Origin: Eukaryota sp. TZLM1-RC
Taxonomy: Eukaryota; Metamonada: BaSk clade
Length of the DNA: 64,000 bases
Direction: 5' to 3'
NCBI GenBank assembly: GCA_040285825.1
Contig: JAUPSS010000001.1
Span: 558,001-622,000, forward strand
The position numbers and the translations under genes were made by a program. Below, piece by piece: positions 9,451 through 20,022 of this stretch. The notes beneath the pieces were generated by a model. The model had not been told where the DNA came from. It worked only from the letters and a program-made list of their open reading frames with translations, and made no database searches. How positions within the stretch are numbered: position 1 is the first letter of the stretch; each line of letters starts with the position of its first letter.

Positions 9451-9731
9451 CTGATAAAGTGATCAATCAAATGACATGCATAAATCTCCATAAATTCACA
9501 CGACAAACTATTGACTCTGCAGCGTAATCTCTAAACTTTCAGGCAACTGATTATTACAATGGGCTATTTTGATCCTTTTTCACACATCTTTGGTTACATT
9601 AACAAGAAATGTTTAGCCCTGGAACCCTTTCAATTGTCAATGACAGCAAGTTTTTGGATTTTTTCAATTGTATCTACATCAGTTTGGCAACGTTTTGTGT
9701 TTTAATAACAACATTTAAAGATACAATTTTC
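9451..9731 (-). repeat. Dispersed repeat R, copy 1
   Basis: About 280 bp whose reverse complement recurs at 59657-59936. Shared stretches include AAATGACATGCATAAATCTCC, then CTCTAAACTTTCAGGCAACT and TGTATCTACATCA. No ORF. Possibly an untranslated part of a retroelement, as both copies lie near LINE family E fragments. Confidence 0.7.
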
Positions 9732-9852
9732 CTGGGATGTGATGTAGAATTTTCCGTCCCTTAATAGTGAGAACATTTACTGATATACTGATAATTCGCT
9801 TCTAGTTTTTTTTTAAAAAAACTGGAATATTTATTGAGATAAAAATAACCAT

Positions 9853-10100
9853 CTAGAATTCAATATCCTCCAAACAAGCGTCACTATTACTGATCCTACT
9901 CACAGCATTACGTTCATATTCTACACCAATAGCTAAAAGTGCCTTTGAAATCATTGTTGGAATAGACTTGAAAATGCAAAAAACAATTCTATTTAACCAG
10001 AAAGTGGAGTTCATTGTTTTACCAGACCTATTCAGTAACACTTTTTTAAAATTTTCCAAAAAGTGCAAGCCTGAAGGTCCAATATTGCCAAAAAGATATC
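9853..10100 (-). mobile_element. LINE family E, C-terminal end
   Basis: Encodes NSTFWLNRIVFCIFKSIP and ends CLEDIEF*, matching the end of the 60.1-61.0 kb copy (FWHNTIVFSILNAIPEM, CIEDIEC*). The stop is followed on the minus strand by AATAAATATTCCAG and a run of T and A, probably the element's 3' tail. Confidence 0.75.
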
Positions 10101-10364
10101 GCTTCTAGTTAGATCCTCAGTAATTGTTGAAATCATTCAAATTACTGGAATACTTATGTGATCTATAGAAGGTATTTTTGCACAGCTTAAAACAATGGTT
10201 GACATTCAGACATTCAGTCAACTAGTGGAGTTTGGCCAATCGTACTCCAAACAAGAATGGACCTGCTGACGTGAAATGATGGAATTTTGTCATATTTTTG
10301 ATCTCTTTCCAGGATTTCTGTATCTTATGGCAAACTTGTCAAATCCGTCAATACAACCAAGCAG

Positions 10365-11567
10365 ATGACTCGTAAGTCTAGATCTTCCAGTCTCAGTTCA
10401 TCTCCGTCGCCGCTTTTTCGTGGTTGTTTCCCTAATGTTTCAACATCAACTGTTTCATCCATTGTGAGAAGGAAAAGCAGTGGACGTCTTCGTGTTTCTT
10501 CCCAACCGCTTTTCACTGTTTCCAATTACAACTTTCTAAAAAGGATAGCATCTCTAAATTATGGAGACTCTATCTGGTTGGTTCATTGGAAAAACACCAA
10601 CCATAAGTATGCCATTAAGCGGCTCACTATTCCCCTTGGATCAATGGAAACCAGTCTTCTAAAGTCAGATTCTTTTCGGAAACTTTCCCAACTTGAATCG
10701 GAAATTGCTGTTTGTGAAAGACTGTCACAACAAAACCACTCAAACATAGTCCCAATCCATGAAGTCTTTCGTCATTCTGATGTCTACTATATCGTTATGA
10801 ATTACATGAATGGTGGACCTTTAATGGATGATTCTGTTAAATCGCTGTCGTCACTGAATCCATTGAAACTGTGGCGATATACCAGAGACTTGATTGCAGG
10901 TCTAGGCCATCTCCATGACATCAAGATTGTTCATCGTGATATTAAACCCTCCAACTGCTTGCTAGATCACAAAGACCGCCTCCGAATTGCTGATTTTGGT
11001 CTTTCCGTGGATATTTCCGATCAGCAAGACGATACCCTCTCCCGATCCAGCTCAACACCAGATTGTACCTCTGTCGCATTCACTCCACCTGAGATTGTAC
11101 TTAACGCTGAGGAATGGTCTGGCTTTGCCGAAGATGTTTACGCTGCTGGTGTTACTATCTTCATTATGGCTTTTGGTAGACTTCCTTTCAAAGGGGACAC
11201 TGTTCAACTCTTGCAAGAAATAGCATATTCGGAGGTTGAGTTCCCAAGTGAAGTTGATCCATTGTTGGTAGACTTGCTGAAAGGAATGATGAACAAAGAT
11301 CCATGCAAAAGGATCAGTATTGGAGAAATCAAATGCCATCCCTTTATCACCAAGAATGGTTCTTCTCCCTTTGCGGGTACGAAACAAATTTACCACGCAT
11401 CACCAGCTACATCTTCCAATACTAACCATGAAACCAAGACGTTGGGGTTGTTTGTGCCCGAGTGTCTGAAACATGAGTTGTCTGAAGCTGAATCTTCTCT
11501 TGGATTCAGTGAGTTTTCCTCCGAATTAACAGTGGAATATCACGAAACTCACAGTGAGTTTGAGTAA
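10365..11567 (+). CDS. CaMKK-like serine/threonine protein kinase
   Basis: 400 residues. The kinase domain spans ~54-337: catalytic lysine K85 in YAIKRL, HRDIKPSN at 190-197, DFG at 210-212, and PPE at 241-243 in place of APE. The run HRDIKPSNCLL...IADFGLS, the segment DVYAAGVTIFIMAFGRLPF and the ending KCHPFIT follow animal CaMKK and the yeast/plant SNF1-activating kinases, so it may phosphorylate the AMPK/SNF1 activation loop; that is inference. The glycine loop is degenerate (IASLNYGDSIWLV lacks GxGxxG), which is odd for an otherwise intact kinase. The N-terminal 50 residues are Ser/Arg-rich and the C-terminal 60 acidic/Ser-rich; a calmodulin-binding site is not evident. The ATG at 10365 is the first in frame. 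Confidence 0.85.
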   Translation: MTRKSRSSSLSSSPSPLFRGCFPNVSTSTVSSIVRRKSSGRLRVSSQPLFTVSNYNFLKRIASLNYGDSIWLVHWKNTNHKYAIKRLTIPLGSMETSLLKSDSFRKLSQLESEIAVCERLSQQNHSNIVPIHEVFRHSDVYYIVMNYMNGGPLMDDSVKSLSSLNPLKLWRYTRDLIAGLGHLHDIKIVHRDIKPSNCLLDHKDRLRIADFGLSVDISDQQDDTLSRSSSTPDCTSVAFTPPEIVLNAEEWSGFAEDVYAAGVTIFIMAFGRLPFKGDTVQLLQEIAYSEVEFPSEVDPLLVDLLKGMMNKDPCKRISIGEIKCHPFITKNGSSPFAGTKQIYHASPATSSNTNHETKTLGLFVPECLKHELSEAESSLGFSEFSSELTVEYHETHSEFE

Positions 11568-12131
11568 TTGTTGAATACTTTTTTGCTTGCGGCTTTAGTC
11601 TTTTTAGTCTTTTTGTTATTTTTTGGTCTTGCTTGTTGAACAAATCGAAAACTTTTGTTTTAAGTATAAATGAGCCAGTTACACCATTTTTTCATAGAAT
11701 TTTGTAGTTGATTTTGTGTTCCATTCTATAGGGAATCAACATATACAGCAACTTCCATTTTGATTGGTATTGAAATGTTTTTGAAAAATTTCCAAAAATC
11801 AATGGAACTCAATTTGATTATTGGCAATACCGACCAGGTAGAGTTTGTGTTTGTACATGTTGAGCAGATATTTCCATTACCGCACCGATCAAAACTGCAA
11901 AATTCTATTTGAATTTAGTGATGCCATTTTATATGTAAGAATTTTGATTGCTTATATTAACCAAAATCAATACCAGTATGAGTACCAGTATGAGCTTAGT
12001 CTGGAAAATAATCAATATTATTTTGCAAACAAGCTCACTGTCGAGAATACTAAAGCTAAGATAACGAGAGCATAAACTAATAAAACTAATAAAACTAATA
12101 AAACTAACTAAAACTAACTAAAATTAACCAA
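11568..12131. other. Intergenic between convergent kinase and helicase genes
   Basis: AT-rich. It holds a short tandem array of TAAAACTAA-type units at 12073-12128, just beyond the helicase stop. The ORF at 11845-12075 is low-complexity (NQNQYQYEYQYE) and not convincing. Confidence 0.45.
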
Positions 12132-14225
12132 TTAATCAGCATTTACAAAGTACGATGGCACAACTTCTGGCAGCCAAGCCTCCTCCAATTCACTTACGAA
12201 CCTCATGTAAACCTTTGATGTAAGCACTAATTCAGAGAACAAAATCCATTGAGGTCTGGTTCTTCCTTTTGTTAACAAAACGCTAGTGGGATGGATAGAA
12301 GCTTCCTGACCCTTACCAAAGGTTGTGTAAGTTTTCTGATCAAGAGCAAGCTGAGCAACCTTCAGGAAATACCCTGCTAATAAACTCTTCCTAATTTCGA
12401 TATTTTCTACTTCTGCGGTGTAATTATGCCCTTGATCAGCAGATTTAACAAGGTTGGAATCAATACAATATTTGATTAATTGATGATAAACTTGTAAAGA
12501 ATGACTCAACCCTTTCCAACTAATAGAATTTCTATAACACCAAGCTTTAGCTCTCTTCTCTGCATTGGGGGTGAGTTCTTGCTTCCTAGTTGCAACATTC
12601 GCCCTAAACTTTAACTTACACTCAGTGACAAATTGACGATACAACTTTAATAACATGCAGTGATCACCAGAAACATCAATAAACCTATTTCTGGTGGAAA
12701 TTCCATCTTGCGTTTCAAGGATTAAATGTTCTGCGGACATTAGACTAATAATTGCAACAACTTCTTTCAAAACATTTCTTTCTGCAGCGAAAAGAAGAGC
12801 CCTAGACAAATAGACATTGACTGGGAAGGTGGCCATCAATTTTCCTTGATCTAACAGCTTTCCCGTCCAAGTAGTACCTTTTCGCACCCGTTTCACTGCA
12901 CCCATTACGTCTAAAACCGCCAAAGCTTCATTAATTGTTTGTGGATCAATACTAGAAAGTAATTCCAATTGTGAGATATCAACTCCAATTACTAACAAAG
13001 ACAACACCACTGAACACAAATCACTTCTTTCAATCTCAGGAACTTCCACTTCTTCCAAGGTCTTGACCACATCTTCCTGAAACAACCTAAAACACTTCCC
13101 AACACCTTCTCTGCCCGCTCTACCCTTCCTTTGGGTCAGGGAGGCCTTGGAGACTGGCTTTGTTTTAAGAATATCAATGCCAGTATTTGGGTGGAAAATT
13201 CGTTGCTTACATAGACCAGAGTCAATTACAAAACGAACGCCAGGAATTGTCAGTGAAGTTTCAGCTATATTAGTGGCAATAATAATTTTTCTTTTATCTT
13301 TTGGAGTTGTTTCAAAAACCTTATTCTGCTCTTCTGGTGGCAATGCGGCGTATAAGGGACAGACAAGTAATTCATCAATCATATCTTCGGGTTGTTCAAT
13401 ATTATGCTTAACAATGACTTCATTCTTGGCTCTCAAACCTGTAACAACTGATTCAATATCATCTTGACCAGGCAGGAAACACAACACATCACCCTTCTCC
13501 TCATCTAAATGAGCTTGCACTACTGCGATGACCATTGCAGAGACGTAATCATCTTCGGGGGTGGGGGTGTAATAAATATCGACTGGAAACATTCTACCTT
13601 CTACTTCGAAAACTGCTGAATTAAAAAAAGAAATAAATGATTCAGCATGGATAGTTGCAGACATTATAATGGTTTTGATTGGTGATTTACGCTTTTTAAG
13701 CTTGTATAAATTCTTAATCAATCCCATTAGTATTTCAGAGGCGATGCTTCTTTCATGTGCTTCATCGATAATAACTACATCATATCTATTGAGCATGGGA
13801 TCCAGCATCATTTCACGAAGTAGCATACCGTCGGTGACAAATTTAATGCGAGTCTTGTCAGATGAAAGTTCCTCAAAACGGACAGAATAGCCTACTTCCT
13901 CGCCAAGTTGGACACCCATTTCATAGGCAACACGCTTGGCAAGGGATACAGCGGCTACTCTACGGGGCTGAGTAATACATATGCGAAGATTGGAGGGAAT
14001 GTATTGGGGAACTTGAGTGGACTTACCACAGCCTGTTTCACCAATAACAACTATGGAATCATTATTATCGAATAGTGAAATGAAGTCTTGCTTATATTTG
14101 TATATAGGTAGAGACCGCTTAAAGCGTGTAATGTGTTTGGGAATCTTGGATGATGTGTTTGTCATGTAATGTTTAGGTAGTATTAAGTTGTTTGTTTTAA
14201 GAAAAGTTGTAATTATCATTTGCAT
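12132..14225 (-). CDS. DEAH-box RNA helicase (DHX33/DHX35/Prp22-like)
   Basis: 697 residues with the full DExH set: motif I GETGCGKST at 62-70, Ia TQPRRVAA at 85-92, II DEAH at 154-157, III SAT at 189-191, IV LCFLPGQDDI, V NIAETSLTIPG, VI QRKGRAGR (K where A is usual). A winged-helix/ratchet/OB part follows, ending LLTKGRTRPQWILFSELVLTSKVYMR, typical of the spliceosomal and ribosome-biogenesis DEAH subgroup. Such enzymes use NTP to remodel RNA-protein complexes in nucleus or nucleolus. The N-terminal extension is very short, as in DHX33, DHX35 and DHX40; I cannot choose among these. The start could equally be the Met at 14165 (residue 21), which sits just before the first conserved segment. 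Confidence 0.92.
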   Translation of the reverse strand: MQMIITTFLKTNNLILPKHYMTNTSSKIPKHITRFKRSLPIYKYKQDFISLFDNNDSIVVIGETGCGKSTQVPQYIPSNLRICITQPRRVAAVSLAKRVAYEMGVQLGEEVGYSVRFEELSSDKTRIKFVTDGMLLREMMLDPMLNRYDVVIIDEAHERSIASEILMGLIKNLYKLKKRKSPIKTIIMSATIHAESFISFFNSAVFEVEGRMFPVDIYYTPTPEDDYVSAMVIAVVQAHLDEEKGDVLCFLPGQDDIESVVTGLRAKNEVIVKHNIEQPEDMIDELLVCPLYAALPPEEQNKVFETTPKDKRKIIIATNIAETSLTIPGVRFVIDSGLCKQRIFHPNTGIDILKTKPVSKASLTQRKGRAGREGVGKCFRLFQEDVVKTLEEVEVPEIERSDLCSVVLSLLVIGVDISQLELLSSIDPQTINEALAVLDVMGAVKRVRKGTTWTGKLLDQGKLMATFPVNVYLSRALLFAAERNVLKEVVAIISLMSAEHLILETQDGISTRNRFIDVSGDHCMLLKLYRQFVTECKLKFRANVATRKQELTPNAEKRAKAWCYRNSISWKGLSHSLQVYHQLIKYCIDSNLVKSADQGHNYTAEVENIEIRKSLLAGYFLKVAQLALDQKTYTTFGKGQEASIHPTSVLLTKGRTRPQWILFSELVLTSKVYMRFVSELEEAWLPEVVPSYFVNAD

Positions 14226-14572
14226 TTCTAATATTTTGGATAGTGACCACTGCTTATCAAACGTTACTCTTTTTGCCTTTCATGTGGATGTTCTTCTGTT
14301 GACTCCCGCAATACTACTAACTATTGACGATATGCTACGGTTCAAGTCACAAACGAAACAGAACAACGACTCAGGAATTGGGAGAATTTGTACTATAAAC
14401 AGCTGTCACCATCTCTAAGTCAAAATAAAATTTATATCATTTATCGTGACATGGTCACAATCAATCGAATTGTTTCAAAAGCAGAATGAAGTTTTTTTAG
14501 TTTTTCTGTTACATTAGCGTGATTCCTGAAATGAAATCTCCATTCAGATGTGTGGGAAACAATATACCAAAT

Positions 14573-14652
14573 GACAGTGGTGGGGATCGAACCCACGCGC
14601 ATTGCTGCACTGCGGCCTAAACACAGCTCCGTAACCACTTGGATACACTGTC
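14573..14652 (-). tRNA. tRNA-Leu (anticodon UAG), copy 1
   Basis: 80 nt folding as a type II tRNA: acceptor GACAGTG/CACTGTC, D stem TCC/GGA, anticodon stem CTGTG/CGCAG with loop TTTAGGC (anticodon TAG), long variable arm GCA...TGC, T arm GTGGG/CCCAC with loop TTCGATC. CCA is not encoded, as in eukaryotes. The A and B boxes (TGGTTACGG-like and GGTTCGATCCC) serve as internal Pol III promoter. It differs from the copy at 15704 by one base in the variable loop. Confidence 0.95.
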
Positions 14653-15703
14653 CATTGCCAAAAATCTACTGACTACATGACTTTTTCACTGACGAACATA
14701 GACTTGTGAATTAATAATTTCCATATTGGAATAGTCAAAAATATAACATTATAACGATATATAATTAATAGTCTTAATTTTCAACAGTCGACGGTGATAA
14801 GGTTTTTGAATAAAAAATCGAATTAGAGTAGACTAAACGTGCGCCGACTGCTTCTGTGTGGCGTCAAGCTGAGTCAAATCACGTTCAACACCAAGTATAG
14901 AGTAAAACATATCGATAAATCCCAACTTTACATTTTGGAATCCCGAAGTTCCTGAATTCCAGCATTTTTGATTCCAGAAGGAGGAGTTACAAAATTGCAA
15001 TTCTGCTATCACAAAAATAATTCCATGAATTTCAACAATTCCACAATTTTAATTAGAATTCTGGAATAACCATGTCTGAAACGCTGTGTCAAAATAGTAG
15101 TCCAGCAGTCGCTATCGGAATTACATAAATTTTGGGAATATTGGCAGACAAATAGAGATAGGAAATTTCAAATTTTCGATTTTGATTGCCTCCTTTTCAT
15201 CTCTCAATTTTCTGGATTAAAGACCTATTGTCACGTGATGGGACCAAGCGACAGATTCTGCATCAGGGCATTGTATGAACAACCCATTTGTAGTGAGCAA
15301 CATATTGCAATTGATACCGTGTTCGAGGAAGAAGTGGGTGGAAAAACAGTGGGATTTTTGGGGATTTTTTCGAAAAAAAATTCAATTCTATTTGTACCAC
15401 TGTTTTTCCGTACCTGAAAATACAAGCATATGTAAGGTATGCTGACTAACGTTCTTGGCGGTTTATTTGTTGGTATAATTATGCAAAACACATAGAGTAT
15501 AAACTAATTTATAACAGTTTTAATTACTGGTGGATGTGTTCCTGAACTCTGACATTTGAATAAAAAGGTAGATCCAGTTGAGTTCACATTGGCAGGTGAA
15601 AAAACAATATTGGGATTTTTGCCAGAACATCCCATAATCATTTACACTCATTATTTGCATTACTTCCGCTGTTTTTACACCCAATCTTTCCGCAATTGCA
15701 GTA
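14653..15703. other. Spacer between inverted tRNA-Leu genes
   Basis: About 1 kb without a convincing gene. Two short overlapping ORFs at 15231-15491 show no family match. The flanks of the two tRNAs are not similar, so the duplicated block is hardly longer than the tRNA itself. Confidence 0.4.
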
Positions 15704-15783
15704 GACAGTGTATCCAAGTGGTTACGGAGCTGTGTTTAGGCCGCAGTGCAGAAATGCGCGTGGGTTCGATCCCCACCACTGTC
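15704..15783 (+). tRNA. tRNA-Leu (anticodon UAG), copy 2
   Basis: Same fold as copy 1, 80 nt, with variable arm loop GAAA instead of GCAA. A TTTT run three bases after the 3' end can act as Pol III terminator. Confidence 0.95.
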
Positions 15784-16059
15784 ATTTTGTTTGAGTCCCT
15801 ATCCCACTGTGAATTTCACAGCTTTTAGAAATCTTTGACAATTTTTGCTGCATTGTTTACAGCAAAACTGCAAATTAAAAAGAGATTGATGGATCTGAAA
15901 TTCCTTGAATTGTTTGGTGGAAACATTTGGGTTAGATTTGGTGTGGCAATCTTTCAAGCTCAGAAGACAACTCATTCAAATATTGACTGGGATTTGGATT
16001 TAACAAATGAGAATCTTCATAAAATCTACGAGAAAATCCTTAAATAAAATTTCCCCCAC

Positions 16060-16290
16060 ACAAAAATAGAAGATTTTGCAAATTTAATATCTCCATAATT
16101 TGCTGCAGAAAATAAATGATTTTTCAACATTCCCCGATCTACATCCAATAAATCAGCAAAGAATTCTGTCCTTAATATATTAAAGGGACGACAAAAATCT
16201 AGTGCTATGGACGGAGCACAAAACCTCAAAATATGGGTTATTCTCCCAGTATTGCAAATTATAAGCAGGTAATATTTAATAAACAAAATA
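16060..16290 (-). mobile_element. LINE fragment, family A-like
   Basis: Encodes CNTGRITHILRFCAPSIAL, then FFADLLDV and MLKNHLFSAANYG, matching the stretch between reverse transcriptase and endonuclease at 17.9-18.1 and 26.7-26.9 kb. Truncated on both sides. Confidence 0.75.
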
Positions 16291-16367
16291 ATTGGTTCAA
16301 TAAAGAGTTTCTATTGGAAAAGATTTGTTATTCTATTTGAATCATCAACCACAATTTCAACGACATT

Positions 16368-17078
16368 TTGCATTATTTCAATCCTACATTTGCAACAAAT
16401 CATTACTATTCTCTATTGGTTTGGTGGTACCGAATGTCATTTCACCAGTGTCCATGCTGTGAAATGTCACGCTTACATTGTCCTTATGATGTTGTACTAG
16501 CCTCTTCTTCTCCAAGGCGACGGGATATACTCTCGCAACTGTTCCCCAATCTCAAAATAATTCCTTCTGATTTTGATGAAGACTCAGTGACCATTGAAAA
16601 TCCAATAGATCTTGTCCTAGAATTGTCACGTAAAAAAGCGTTTACTGTTGCTACAAAGCCTGAAACATGTAATTCCATACTAATTGCGACAGACACTGTA
16701 GTTGTGTTGGACAACGTAGTCTTGGGCAAACCTTCATCCCCAGAGATGGCTTCCCAAATGCTGAATTCTCTGTCAGGTAGGTCCCATGAAGTGATTTCTG
16801 GTATCACATTAGCTTACCATCAGCCAGATGGAACATTGCAACATCAGTCATTTACTGCAACTTCAAAGGTTTTCTTCAAGAAGTTGAACCAAGAACAGAT
16901 CGATCAGTATGTGGATACCGGTTGTCCATTTGATAAAGCCGGGGGTTATGGCATTCAAACTGAATTGGGTTCAAAGTTGGTAGATTCTTTTGATGGCTGT
17001 TTTCTGAATATAGTTGGTTTTCCTGTCGGTACTTTTAGAAAACGGTTCTTACAGTTTGTAGGTGAAGTTTGTGCTTAG
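16368..17078 (+). CDS. Maf-family nucleoside triphosphate pyrophosphatase
   Basis: 236 residues as the longest frame. The Maf domain starts at YDVVLASSSPRRRDILSQL (the SSSPRR substrate-binding signature). It continues with ATDTVVVLDNVVLGKPSSP (catalytic Asp in the ATDT motif), LSGRSHEVISGITL and GCPFDKAGGYGIQ (the KAG.Y.IQ motif). Maf proteins hydrolyse canonical (dTTP/UTP) and modified NTPs to NMP and PPi, cleaning the nucleotide pool; eukaryotic examples include the N-terminal half of ASMTL. The true start may be the Met at 16434 or 16464, since the first ~30 residues lie outside the domain and are unusually hydrophobic/aromatic. LINE debris lies directly upstream. Confidence 0.9.
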   Translation: MHYFNPTFATNHYYSLLVWWYRMSFHQCPCCEMSRLHCPYDVVLASSSPRRRDILSQLFPNLKIIPSDFDEDSVTIENPIDLVLELSRKKAFTVATKPETCNSILIATDTVVVLDNVVLGKPSSPEMASQMLNSLSGRSHEVISGITLAYHQPDGTLQHQSFTATSKVFFKKLNQEQIDQYVDTGCPFDKAGGYGIQTELGSKLVDSFDGCFLNIVGFPVGTFRKRFLQFVGEVCA

Positions 17079-17279
17079 TCTAGCCATAAATTAACAGCAA
17101 TATATTTTCTTATCAATTTTTTCATAGTTTTTGACAATGTAGCTAGATTGTAGTTGGTAAAATTTACCCAATTGTTGTTTAAAAAAAATTAATGTATGTT
17201 TTTAGTGCTTGAAACTTAATTTCAAAATAATTATCTTTAATGTTTAATGATTGGGTGGAATTGGCTTCACCAAATTTTC

Positions 17280-19202
17280 GATTTTGATTAAAGCAGCATT
17301 TTAGGAGCTGGTAAAAATTCTGTTTTTGAAATTCTTCAAAGGTTCCCTTCTGATGTTAATATGATCAATGGTGTTTTTTCTACCAATTTTATGGTAAACA
17401 ATCAGATTTAATATTTGATTCATTTGGTCTAAAATCATCTTTTGGTGTGAAACAAGGTGATCCTTTAAGGTATTGTTTTGTTTAGCTATTCATAAAACTT
17501 TAAATATCATTAAGCAAAAACACCCTTCTATAAAAATAGTTGCTTTTATGGATGATATATCCTTGATTGGTTCATTTGATTAACGAGAATTGGTTGCTCA
17601 AGAAATTGCCGATTCATATGGAAATATTGGGCTTCATCTTAATGCGAGCAAATGCCTTCTGATTGGCTCTTCTGCTCAAGATCTTGTGATAAACGATTCT
17701 GTTGTCCCTGTTACCAATTATAGTAGTGATGCTTTTCAGTTCCTTGGTTATTGGTTAGAAACGTGCCTCAAATTCAACATGAATTACAATTTATTTTGGA
17801 GAAAATGAAAATTGAACTTTATCCAATTTCTTCTTTAGATCTAGAAACACATATCAAATTTTTCATGCTTAAAATTTGGTACACTGGGAGAATAACCCAC
17901 ATTTTGAGATCTTGTGCTCCTTCCATAGCAATAGATTTTTGTCGTTCTTTTAATTCATTGAGAACAGGATTCTTTGCTGATTTATTGGATGTAGAATCAA
18001 AAATGTTGAAAAGTCACTTATTTTCTTCAGCAAATTTGGGTAGTATTGGATTTACTAAATCTTTTATATTGTGTCAAGCAGCATTTTTGGGTGGAGGCAA
18101 GAATGTTATTTATGAAGTTTCTCGTAGATTTCTTGATGATTCACATCTGTTAGTTCCCAGTTGCAGTCCATATTTGAATGAGTTATCTTGTGAGCTTGAC
18201 AAATTGCCACCACAAATTTGGACCAAATGTTTTCCTCAAGTAATTCAAGTAATTCCAAACCGATCTCTTTTTAATTTACAGTTTTGCTGTAAAAAGCTTC
18301 AACCAAAATCGTCAAAGATTTTTGAAAACTTGGATTTTGATGTGATGGACAAGATATGTGTATTAGTACTTCTTCTTTCTTAGTAACAACAATTCCCCAA
18401 GTTTATGGTACTCTCTTAACTGATTATGCTTGGACTTTGAATATAAGAGTTCGTTCTTTTATCTGGCCTGATAATTTACTTCATAATTTAATTTGTAAAT
18501 GTTTTCGCAAAAATGCAATTACTCATTTGTTAAATTGTAAACATTTTATTACTTTTAGCAGCAAGTTTCACGATGCTGTAAGAGATAATTTATATTGTAT
18601 GTGTAAGTCTCATAGAATTGAATCCTTTTTGGAACCTCTGTTGTCAAATCTGTTTGATACTGATAATTTTCATAAGAATAATAGAGGTATTGTTATTTTA
18701 CGTGGATTAGATGGAAACTTAATTTTATTGGATGTAATGTCTGTTGATCCTTGTAATGCCTCAAATGAAAGGCTCGTTAATTCTGAAATTCACAATACTC
18801 TTTCAAATGGTGAAAATTTCAAAAATCAAAAAATACAATGAACGCTTGTCCAAATTGGCCAGTCAACAACACGCAAAATACAATTTGTATCTATTTATAT
18901 TTTATCTATTTGATTCACTTGCTCCCAAGGCTATACGTTTTTTGGCAAATATTGAAATGATTGTAAAGAGAAGAACTAACAGATATTTTAACAAATTGTT
19001 TTGGCAGAAAAGAATTGTGTTTTCTAATTTTAAGGGGATGTTGAAGATGGTTTCTGATGCTTCGCTTTCTCTTGGATCTTATCATGAGAGAATGGCATCT
19101 AGTGTTTTTGTTCTGGGAGAGATGGATTTTTTAGATGTTGATTTATTGGTTTTCCATAAAATTGATAATGTAAAAAAATTTGCCGAATCATTTAACATGT
19201 AA
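17280..19202 (+). mobile_element. LINE family A, degraded copy with reverse-transcriptase palm
   Basis: The longest LINE copy here. Broken frames give FGVKQGDPLRYC, then IVAFMDDISLIGSF (the F/Y-x-D-D catalytic box) and GLHLNASKCLLIGS, which are RT motifs of non-LTR elements. It continues through ITHILRSCAPSIA, SILCQAAFLGG and the finger, then VHDAVRDNLY, IESFLEPLLSNLF, the endonuclease-like LDVMSVDPCN and the C-terminal FWQKRIVFSNFKGMLKMVSD. Stops and frameshifts at many points (for example in 17470-17585 and 18345) make it inactive. No ORF1 or 5' end recognised. Confidence 0.85.
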
Positions 19203-19204
19203 AT

Positions 19205-19900
19205 GTGGTATATCTCTGTTGTTTACTCATCTTTTGCAACTATTGGCATTTTAATACATTTAAAAGCAAAGTGCATAATATTGCCAGGGACCAAATTTAT
19301 GTAATGTCCAAATCATATCGAGTAGATTCCTTTTTAGAGCCTTTGCTAACAAAATTAATTCTTGATGACCCCAATATTGATAGTACGCGTTATAACAGAG
19401 CTTCTATGGGTTTTGCATGAGGTGTGTTGGTTGTTTCTGGATTAAATTGAAGCTGTACCATTTAGATGCCATGTCCACGGACCCTGTAATACTTCTATCG
19501 AACAATTCATTCATTCAGATGTCAATAACATTCTTCTGGATGGTGAAAAACACAAAATTGTAAAACGAAACCTATTTGTTCCGTCAATGAAAATTATCAC
19601 GCCCAATATAATTTATGTCCCTTTGTTGTTTCCTTGATCGGATCATTAGGTATGGCTGCTTTGGCTTTCCCTGAAGATTTTCATGTAGTTGTAAAGGAAT
19701 GGACTGGAAGAATTTTCAATCGTGTTTACTGGCAAAACGGGATTGTATTTTCTATGTAAGAAAATGGAGAAAATAGTTTCTGATTGACTTTCTTCTTTTG
19801 GAAAATTTTGTGAATTAGTAATAAACTGTTTCAATGCAGGGGAGGCAGGTTTTGAGGAGCTTTAGTTGTGTATTTGATGATTTCTTATTCCTTATTTAAT
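19205..19900 (+). mobile_element. LINE family C fragment
   Basis: Encodes FNTFKSKVHNIARDQIYVMS and FLEPLLTKLILDDPNIDS. After frameshifts come NYHAQYNLCPFVVSLIGSLG-type text and GEAGFEEL near 19840. It matches the minus-strand copy at 62.6-63.2 kb. It follows family A directly. Confidence 0.7.
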
Positions 19901-20022
19901 AAAATGAATGTTGCTTAATGTATCCTTTTGAGTTTATGTATTTGTCAATCAAACAATAGACCTTACTTGTGCCCTAGATATAGGCTGACATAGTATTACA
20001 ATGTTAATCTCCAGACATGATG

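Noticed and set aside
14441-14638. Short ORFs overlapping the tRNA genes (also 15556-15828)
   Set aside because: Their shared peptide TELCLGRSA is simply a translation of the tRNA sequence.
15835-16047. 70-codon ORF after the second tRNA as a gene
   Set aside because: No family match, lies between a tRNA and a LINE fragment, and has no supporting features.
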